A DNA stretch of 64,000 bases from Bacillus niameyensis. Its GTDB lineage: Bacteria; Bacillota; Bacilli; Bacillales; Bacillaceae_C. The position numbers were made by a program, and so were the translations under genes. The stretch lies in contig NZ_LN831197.1 in the NCBI RefSeq assembly GCF_001375535.1, positions 4,479,155 to 4,543,154 of the forward strand, written 5' to 3'. Positions 59,530 through 64,000 of the stretch are shown here, piece by piece (position 1 is the first letter of the stretch; every line of letters starts with the position of its first letter). The notes beneath the pieces are model-generated. The model ran no database searches. It was not told the origin of the DNA and was given only the letters and a program-made list of their open reading frames with translations.

Positions 59530-59748
59530 TTATCTTTTTTTCTTTTTTGAAGGATCGACAGTAGACTTACTTTTATTAATAATTGCTATCGTCAGTTGCA
59601 CATGAATATTTTTTTCATCGATATTTTCGACACTTGTAACCTTCGCTTTTCGGCCCTTAATGGTTAACTCTTCACCTATTGTTGGGATATGTGAACGAAG
59701 CTGAGTTAATAGAGTATTTTTGTTTTCTAAAAAATGAACGACATACAT
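59530..59748 (-). CDS. Small hypothetical protein, 72 residues
   Basis: A basic-tailed small protein: NTLLTQLRSHIPTIGEELTI, GRKAKVTSVENIDEKNIHVQ, then INKSKSTVDPSKKKKR. The strand-rich middle resembles a small beta-barrel or SH3-like fold. ATG behind AGGTGAGGG on the minus strand. No family recognised; short proteins of this shape are common in Bacillus genomes. Confidence 0.6.
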   Translation of the reverse strand: MYVVHFLENKNTLLTQLRSHIPTIGEELTIKGRKAKVTSVENIDEKNIHVQLTIAIINKSKSTVDPSKKKKR

Positions 59749-60322
59749 TTTCCCTCACCTGTTTCATCTGAAATTGGGATGACATCCCTTTTATAAAATA
59801 TCGTTTGGCGGTCAGATTTAGACCAATAGGGTGAGAAAAAATTAACATTTGTAAAATGATATTTCGTTTTCTTTATGAGTGTTGCAAATTTTTTTAAACC
59901 GTTTCGACATAGCTGTATCGAAACGGTTTTTTTGAGCAAAGCGTCATTAGAGCGGCCTTTGCTAAGGTAAAATGGGATAACGAATGATGCCCGAATCAGT
60001 GATGCGAAGTTGCAACTGTAATTGATCGTCGCGAACAATTCCCTAAAGCCTATCACTAAGCAGTTTGAGCAACTAGCTTATCAGCCAAAAAAGTTATCCA
60101 GCTTACTGTAAAAAATCAGTCCCGATTAGCAGGGAAATGCTTCTTAAAAGGTGAATATAGTTGAGACGTTTTTATTTAGACCTGCGGTAATATGTCAAGC
60201 ACAAAATAATTAGTTATTTGGTTATCAAGGATCAAATATCTGAAAAAAGGCAGCACTAAACTAGACCAGTAAATTTTTGGTATTTACTGGAATTAGAGAA
60301 AGGATTTATTAGCGCATATGCG
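59749..60322. other. Intergenic region and 3' flank of the IS110 element
   Basis: It holds the bidirectional terminator described below and, closer to the transposase gene, a hairpin CCAGTAAAT/ATTTACTGG (60266-60290). The left boundary of the IS element lies somewhere between 59935 and 60320; it has no terminal inverted repeat to mark it. No gene is seen. Confidence 0.4.
59896..59933. terminator. Bidirectional terminator
   Basis: AAACCGTTTCGA/TCGAAACGGTTT, flanked by T runs on both strands. Nearly the same stem and loop occur at 43007. Confidence 0.85.
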
Positions 60323-61558
60323 TCATATATTTACGCTCCTTTTCGGCGTGTAAATTTGGTGATTGCGTAGTAGCGCATCGACCAAACGTACAAATTTTCT
60401 TGCGGTTAGAACGAGTGCCCTTTTGTGCTGATGTTTCGGTACTTCTTTGTATTTCTTCGCGTAGTATTCTTGATACTCGGGAATGTGCCTTCTTACTGAG
60501 TTGGCGGCTTCAACTAAGTAATATCTTAGGTATTGATTTCCGTTGCGCGAAAGGGAAGTATCATCCGCAGTAAAACGTCCAGATTGATGTTTTCGCCAGT
60601 ACAGACCTGCATATTTGGCTATTTTCGTTTCATCTTCAAAACGGTCAATTTGACCGATCTCAGCGATAATACCAGCTGTGAATACAGGTCCTACACCAGG
60701 GATGGATTGAAGGGTCTGAGTCTCTTCTAAGCCAGCCATGATGCGTTCAATGGCCTTTTCAATCTCCTTTACTTGCTTTTGAAGCGTTCTAATCACTTCA
60801 ATGGATGTACCAAGGAGAACGTCGATTGAATCTTCGACTACCTTATCTAGGCGATACGAAGAACGGACGGCCCTTTGGATGGATTTCGCTACACATTCTG
60901 CGTCATTGAATCGGTTTTTTCCTTTTTCCTGAAGGAAACCGGCTAAATCTTCTAATGGCATTTGTGCTAGTTCATCTAGGCTAAATTTTTCTGAGAACAT
61001 TTCCATCATGGCGTTCCCGAAAACGGACGAATCCACCTCTTGAGAAAAGGTATTACATTTAAAACTTAGGTGCTGTAAGAAATGTTGTTTCTCTTTCGTC
61101 ACTTGATGGATGAGTTGGTAACGGGAACGAGTCAATTGTTGTAAGGCAATATACTGTTCTTCCTTTACCACGGACATGGAATTACGCCCAAAGCGAAGAT
61201 AGTCAGCTATCACAAAAGCATCAATCTCATCTGTCTTATCCATATCCGTATAGCTTTTCTTAAAATTGGCAATCTGTTTGGGATTCATGACAAAAACCTT
61301 TGCGCCAAGACCTTTTAGTGATTCATCGTTATGCAAAAACATGGAAGGGTGAAAACTATAGACAGACGTAGATTCTAAACCGATTTTTAATGCTTGAATA
61401 TTATTGTTTGTGGTGCAATCTAGAATACGGTCTCGTAGTTGTATGGCACCTGGAAGATCGTTAGAGACGGTAAAGGATGTAAGCTTTTCTCCTTCATCGC
61501 CTAAGATACAAACTTTTATATCAAAAGAACTAATATCTAAACCAACAAATAATTTCAT
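60323..61558 (-). CDS. IS110 family transposase (DEDD recombinase)
   Basis: A 411-residue transposase that looks intact. The N-terminal RuvC-like DEDD domain has FVGLDISSFDIKVC (first Asp), IGLEST, and DKTDEIDAFVIADYL. The C-terminal half is the IS116/IS110/IS902 domain with LQSIPGVGPVFTAGIIAEIG, KYAGLYWRKHQSGRF and SRNGNQYLRYYLVEAANSVR, the last containing the serine-bearing helix. GGAGG lies before the ATG on the minus strand. The lack of stops suggests a recent insertion. Confidence 0.92.
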   Translation of the reverse strand: MKLFVGLDISSFDIKVCILGDEGEKLTSFTVSNDLPGAIQLRDRILDCTTNNNIQALKIGLESTSVYSFHPSMFLHNDESLKGLGAKVFVMNPKQIANFKKSYTDMDKTDEIDAFVIADYLRFGRNSMSVVKEEQYIALQQLTRSRYQLIHQVTKEKQHFLQHLSFKCNTFSQEVDSSVFGNAMMEMFSEKFSLDELAQMPLEDLAGFLQEKGKNRFNDAECVAKSIQRAVRSSYRLDKVVEDSIDVLLGTSIEVIRTLQKQVKEIEKAIERIMAGLEETQTLQSIPGVGPVFTAGIIAEIGQIDRFEDETKIAKYAGLYWRKHQSGRFTADDTSLSRNGNQYLRYYLVEAANSVRRHIPEYQEYYAKKYKEVPKHQHKRALVLTARKFVRLVDALLRNHQIYTPKRSVNI

Positions 61559-61599
61559 GGGTTGTCCCCTCCTTTCAAATTAGAATCATTGGTATTATT

Positions 61600-61852
61600 C
61601 TTGGATGCCCTGAGATATCTCTAGTGTGAACGCCGACCAGCAACCTCGTGTATCAGAACTTACCCTGATTCGAAAGCCGCCCTAGAGCTACTATCCTCTA
61701 GGTTCGAGATTCAGGGAGAACAGCCTGCGAGTAGGAAGCACCGCACGTACACTGAGAAACAGTCTAAAAATGTGGTTAAACCCACAGGAGGAAAAAGAAT
61801 TGTCCCAAATGATCCTATTCTCATTATCTAGAAATATCTCGGGACATCCAAG
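61600..61852 (-). ncRNA. Candidate bridge-RNA region of the IS110 element
   Basis: CTTGGATGCCCTGAGATATC (61600 on) is complementary, with few mismatches, to GATATTTCTCGGGACATCC-type sequence ending CATCCAAG at 61852. The arms enclose 200 nt with further dyads (CCCTGATTCG with the reverse-complementary GATTCAGGG; CCTAGAG/CTCTAGG). It lies upstream of the transposase start, where IS110-group elements encode their bridge RNA. The exact RNA ends and guide loops cannot be set by eye. Confidence 0.5.
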
Positions 61853-61938
61853 AAATTTGAATAAATTATTACAGGAAAAATAGGAAATTATGGGCTCTTA
61901 AAAAGGAGCCTAAACATAATATACGAGGAGGAATCAAT

Positions 61939-62553
61939 TTGAACATTTTAAAAGACGCAGAAAAGAAGCAAGGATACAATCTATTGTTTGATGGTGAAAC
62001 GCTAAATGGTTGGGCGGCAACAAGTCATCCAGAAGGTTGGCTGGCACAAGATGGGCTGATCATTTGTAAAGGTGAATCGAGTGGTTATTTGTATACAACT
62101 GATCAATTTGAAGATTTTGTATTGGAACTAGAGTATCGGACAGCACCTGGAACGAATAGCGGAGTCTTTTTTAGATGGACAGATCTTGAGGATCCTGTAA
62201 ATACTGGTCTTGAGATGCAAATTTGGGACACTTTCGATCAGGAAGAAATGGTCAAAAATAGCTCAGGTGCGCTCTACGATCTAGTTGCTCCTTCTTCGAA
62301 TGTAGTTCGGAAGGCTGGAGAATGGAATCAAGTGATCATTAAATGTGAGCGAAATTTGATCCAACTGACTTTAAACGGCAAGATGGTTGTGGAAGCAGAT
62401 ATTGACGAATGGACTGTTGCTGGAAAAAATCCGGATGGAACAGAAAATAAGTTTATATATGCTTGGAGTGAACGTCCGCGTCTAGGTCATATCGGACTGC
62501 AAGATCATGGTGGCTATGCGGAATTCCGTAATATTAAACTATTAAAGCTCTAA
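61939..62553 (+). CDS. DUF1080 (3-keto-disaccharide hydrolase-type) protein
   Basis: A 204-residue single-domain concanavalin-like protein without signal peptide. Family marks: LFDGETLNGWAATSHPEGWL, LELEYRTAPGTNSGVFFR, EMQIWDT, SGALYDL, and HIGLQDHGGYAEFRNIKL at the end. Members of DUF1080 hydrolyse 3-keto-glycosides made by Gfo/Idh/MocA dehydrogenases; no such dehydrogenase is in the window. TTG start behind GAGGAGG. A terminator follows, so it is transcribed alone. Confidence 0.82.
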   Translation: MNILKDAEKKQGYNLLFDGETLNGWAATSHPEGWLAQDGLIICKGESSGYLYTTDQFEDFVLELEYRTAPGTNSGVFFRWTDLEDPVNTGLEMQIWDTFDQEEMVKNSSGALYDLVAPSSNVVRKAGEWNQVIIKCERNLIQLTLNGKMVVEADIDEWTVAGKNPDGTENKFIYAWSERPRLGHIGLQDHGGYAEFRNIKLLKL

Positions 62554-62562
62554 GTTCTAAAA

Positions 62563-62597
62563 GAAATCTCCCTATTCTTACATGGAGGGGAGATTTC
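62563..62597 (+). terminator. Terminator of the DUF1080 gene
   Basis: GAAATCTCCC/GGGAGATTTC, a perfect 10-bp stem; T tract weak. Confidence 0.7.
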
Positions 62598-62648
62598 AGT
62601 TACAGAAGATACCGTCAAAAATTGCATTTTGAAAGGAAGAGTAATAAC

Positions 62649-63443
62649 GTGGAATTACCAAAGCAATTACAACCATATGCAGACTCTCTAGCAAATACGA
62701 AAAAGCCATGTTTGAACATTAAAGGGAAAATAGCGAATACAACTCCATTACAAAGTAAGTTTGCTGGACAACCGTACTGGTTAAAAACTGATCCATATCC
62801 AACATCTAAAGATGGGCAACCGCTTCGTTTGCTTGCACAAATAAACTTTAGTGAGATCGGGGAAACCATTCCTGACTATCCAACAGAGGGTATTTTACAG
62901 TTTTTTGTAGCAGATGATGATGTGTATGGATTAGATTTTGATAATGGGAAGAATCAAGATACATTCCGAATTGTTTATCACGAAAAGATTGAATTGGATT
63001 CTTCAAAATGGTTAACTGAACTTCAAGTTTTCGATGATGAAAACTATTTCCCAATAGAGAAGGAATGCGCCTTATCGTTTGAACGATCAGATGAAATGAT
63101 GTCATCAGGAGATTATCGTTTTAATGTTATTACAGGAATCGATCAGTTATTAGAAAGCGGTACAGACGAGGACTATGATGCTTATGATGAAATTATGGAA
63201 GCGTACAATGAGATAGCATGTGGCCAAGGTTCAAAACTAGGCGGGTATCCATTTTTTACACAGGAAGACCCAAGAGCATACGGCAATTACATAGAATGCG
63301 ATACTTTATTGTTGCAGATCGATACCGATAATGATTTGGACATTATGTGGGGAGATTCCGGCGTAGCGAATTTCTTTATTGCCGCGGAAGATTTAAAGAA
63401 ACGTGATTTTTCTAAAGTTCTTTATAATTGGGATTGTTATTAA
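62649..63443 (+). CDS. ywqG: YwqG family protein (DUF1963)
   Basis: A 264-residue cytoplasmic protein. Family signatures include KFAGQPYWLKTDPYPTSKDG, LLAQINFSEIGE, YPTEGILQFFVADDDVYGL, SKLGGYPFFTQEDPR and LLLQIDTDNDLDIMWGDSGV ending NFFIAAEDLKKRDFS. Its role is unknown; in B. subtilis ywqG lies near toxin and glycosylation genes. GTG start behind AAAGGAAGAG; an upstream ATG nine codons earlier overlaps this site. Confidence 0.85.
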   Translation: MELPKQLQPYADSLANTKKPCLNIKGKIANTTPLQSKFAGQPYWLKTDPYPTSKDGQPLRLLAQINFSEIGETIPDYPTEGILQFFVADDDVYGLDFDNGKNQDTFRIVYHEKIELDSSKWLTELQVFDDENYFPIEKECALSFERSDEMMSSGDYRFNVITGIDQLLESGTDEDYDAYDEIMEAYNEIACGQGSKLGGYPFFTQEDPRAYGNYIECDTLLLQIDTDNDLDIMWGDSGVANFFIAAEDLKKRDFSKVLYNWDCY

Positions 63444-63821
63444 GATGAAAAAGTGAACTAGCAAAAATCAATACATATTTTAAAAGACAAATAAAAATCT
63501 CTTTTTAATGATTCAACAAAGGGAAATGATCAAAGCAATTATTAAAAGGGAATCAAACTAGGTTAACTAGGGATTTTTTTAAAGTAAGAGAAATTAAAAT
63601 AAACTGGTACTACGCGAATAAGGCGAGTTGCCAGTTTTTTTGAATTTTAAAATCGCTAAGTTATTAACTCTCATTCATAGAAATCTAACTGTATTTGGGA
63701 AATTGAGGCATTAAATAATGTACGTAAACTAGTAGGGAGAAGCTCACAATCGTTATGATTCTTTAACAAGTTATTAAACATGATATATAATAGAGAGAAA
63801 GGATACGTGGAGGTGGTAACG
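63444..63821. other. Intergenic region before the last gene
   Basis: It has a terminator-like hairpin AACTGG...CCAGTTTTTTT (63602-63642) that closes the ywqG transcript, then AT-rich DNA with the promoter of the last gene. No other gene is seen. Confidence 0.5.
63763..63791 (+). promoter_or_regulatory. SigA-type promoter of the last gene
   Basis: TTAACA and a perfect TATAAT are separated by exactly 17 bp; the start codon lies 31 bp after the -10 box, behind GTGGAGGTGG. Confidence 0.75.
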
Positions 63822-64000
63822 ATGAAATGGGAACAGGTTCGTCATCAATATCCAGAACAGTGGGTGCTTGTTGAAGCAATATCAGCTTACTCTGCAAAAT
63901 CCACTCGCCATTTCAACGAGCTATCCGTCATTTCAAATTTTACTGAATCGACTGTTGCGTGGAAAGAATATAAAAAACTACATCTAGCTAACCCCTCAAA
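63822..64000 (+). CDS. Hypothetical protein, 3' end cut by the window
   Basis: The first 59 residues are visible: MKWEQVRHQYPEQWVLVEAI, then SAYSAKSTRHFNELSVISNF and VAWKEYKKLHLANPSK. It looks like a small soluble protein of a family common in Bacillaceae without known function. The family can be found beside a second small gene, as in toxin-antitoxin pairs, but what follows is outside the window. Confidence 0.65.
   Translation, partial: MKWEQVRHQYPEQWVLVEAISAYSAKSTRHFNELSVISNFTESTVAWKEYKKLHLANPS

Larger units (their letters stand above)
60323..61852 (-). mobile_element. IS110 family insertion sequence (minimal extent)
   Basis: The element contains one transposase gene and a structured 5' non-coding end. 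The extent given is only what the sequence supports: the transposase gene plus the paired arms at 61600 and 61828. IS110 elements carry no long terminal inverted repeats and insert by a DEDD recombinase guided by a bridge RNA from the non-coding end. It sits between the small hypothetical gene and the DUF1080 gene without breaking either. Confidence 0.75.

Noticed and set aside
1..64000. tRNA, rRNA or tmRNA genes
   Set aside because: No cloverleaf with GGTTCGAATCC-type arms or rRNA-like stretch was found on reading both strands.

Overview
The window is low-GC chromosomal DNA of a Gram-positive, probably spore-forming member of the Bacillaceae. Evidence: strong AGGAGG-type ribosome sites, frequent TTG and GTG starts, many intrinsic terminators, a SAM-I (S-box) riboswitch, a CcpA-type cre site, homologues of Bacillus proteins (YkqA, YwqG, YpvA, a YqhH-like SNF2 helicase, a CD3324-family protein), and palindromic intergenic repeats of a type seen in Bacillus. 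No rRNA, tRNA or CRISPR array was seen. Both ends cut through genes.

Layout. 1-2.3 kb: end of a branched-chain amino-acid ABC transporter (livG, livF) and a short-chain dehydrogenase. 2.9-5.1 kb: a DUF1538 membrane protein and a double PII-like protein, behind an attenuator-like hairpin. 5.6-7.6 kb: a cytoplasmic GH92 mannosidase-family enzyme. 7.8-9.3 kb: a TPR protein. 9.6-12.4 kb: a decayed sugar-binding-protein gene, then a compact replication cassette (DnaD-domain protein, DnaB-type helicase, small unknown). 12.8-13.7 kb: a DUF421 protein and a cluster of palindromic repeats. 13.8-17.9 kb: the most interesting locus, a proteasome-like Ntn hydrolase, a phosphoribosyltransferase-HAD fusion and a DprA-like protein. 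18-22 kb: a SAM riboswitch in front of an unrecognised gene, a DUF3267 protein, a broken acetyltransferase and a DinG/XPD-type helicase. 22-32 kb: a GH38-type mannosidase, two AraC regulators, a pRiA4b ORF-3 protein, and a sugar-binding lipoprotein with a toroid-fold enzyme but no permease genes. 34-37 kb: a NERD-UvrD helicase and two damaged open frames. 37-39 kb: ykqA and a partner. 39-42.4 kb: a SNF2 helicase and a zinc-finger partner, flanked by a 75-bp imperfect duplication that suggests insertion. 43-50 kb: a small-molecule phosphotransferase, a beta-lactamase-fold hydrolase, a CD3324 protein behind a leader-peptide-like structure, an S9 peptidase and a SEC-C protein. 50-64 kb: XRE regulator, TSUP exporter with divergent LysR, esterase, GH29 fucosidase with a cre site, lipoprotein, HAD phosphatase, an IS110 element with a structured flank, a DUF1080 protein, ywqG, and the start of a last gene.

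How it fits together. Many genes here are accessory. Scattered sugar enzymes (GH92, GH38, GH29, DUF1080, the toroid-fold enzyme) lack signal peptides, which suggests that imported N-glycan-like or fucosylated oligosaccharides are taken apart inside the cell. Mixed in with them are likely genome-conflict modules: the Ntn hydrolase/PRTase-HAD/DprA operon, whose last two genes resemble the ShosT/ShosA toxin-antitoxin defence pair; the SNF2 plus zinc-finger module; and the NERD helicase. Decayed genes and repeats at the junctions show that the region turns over.
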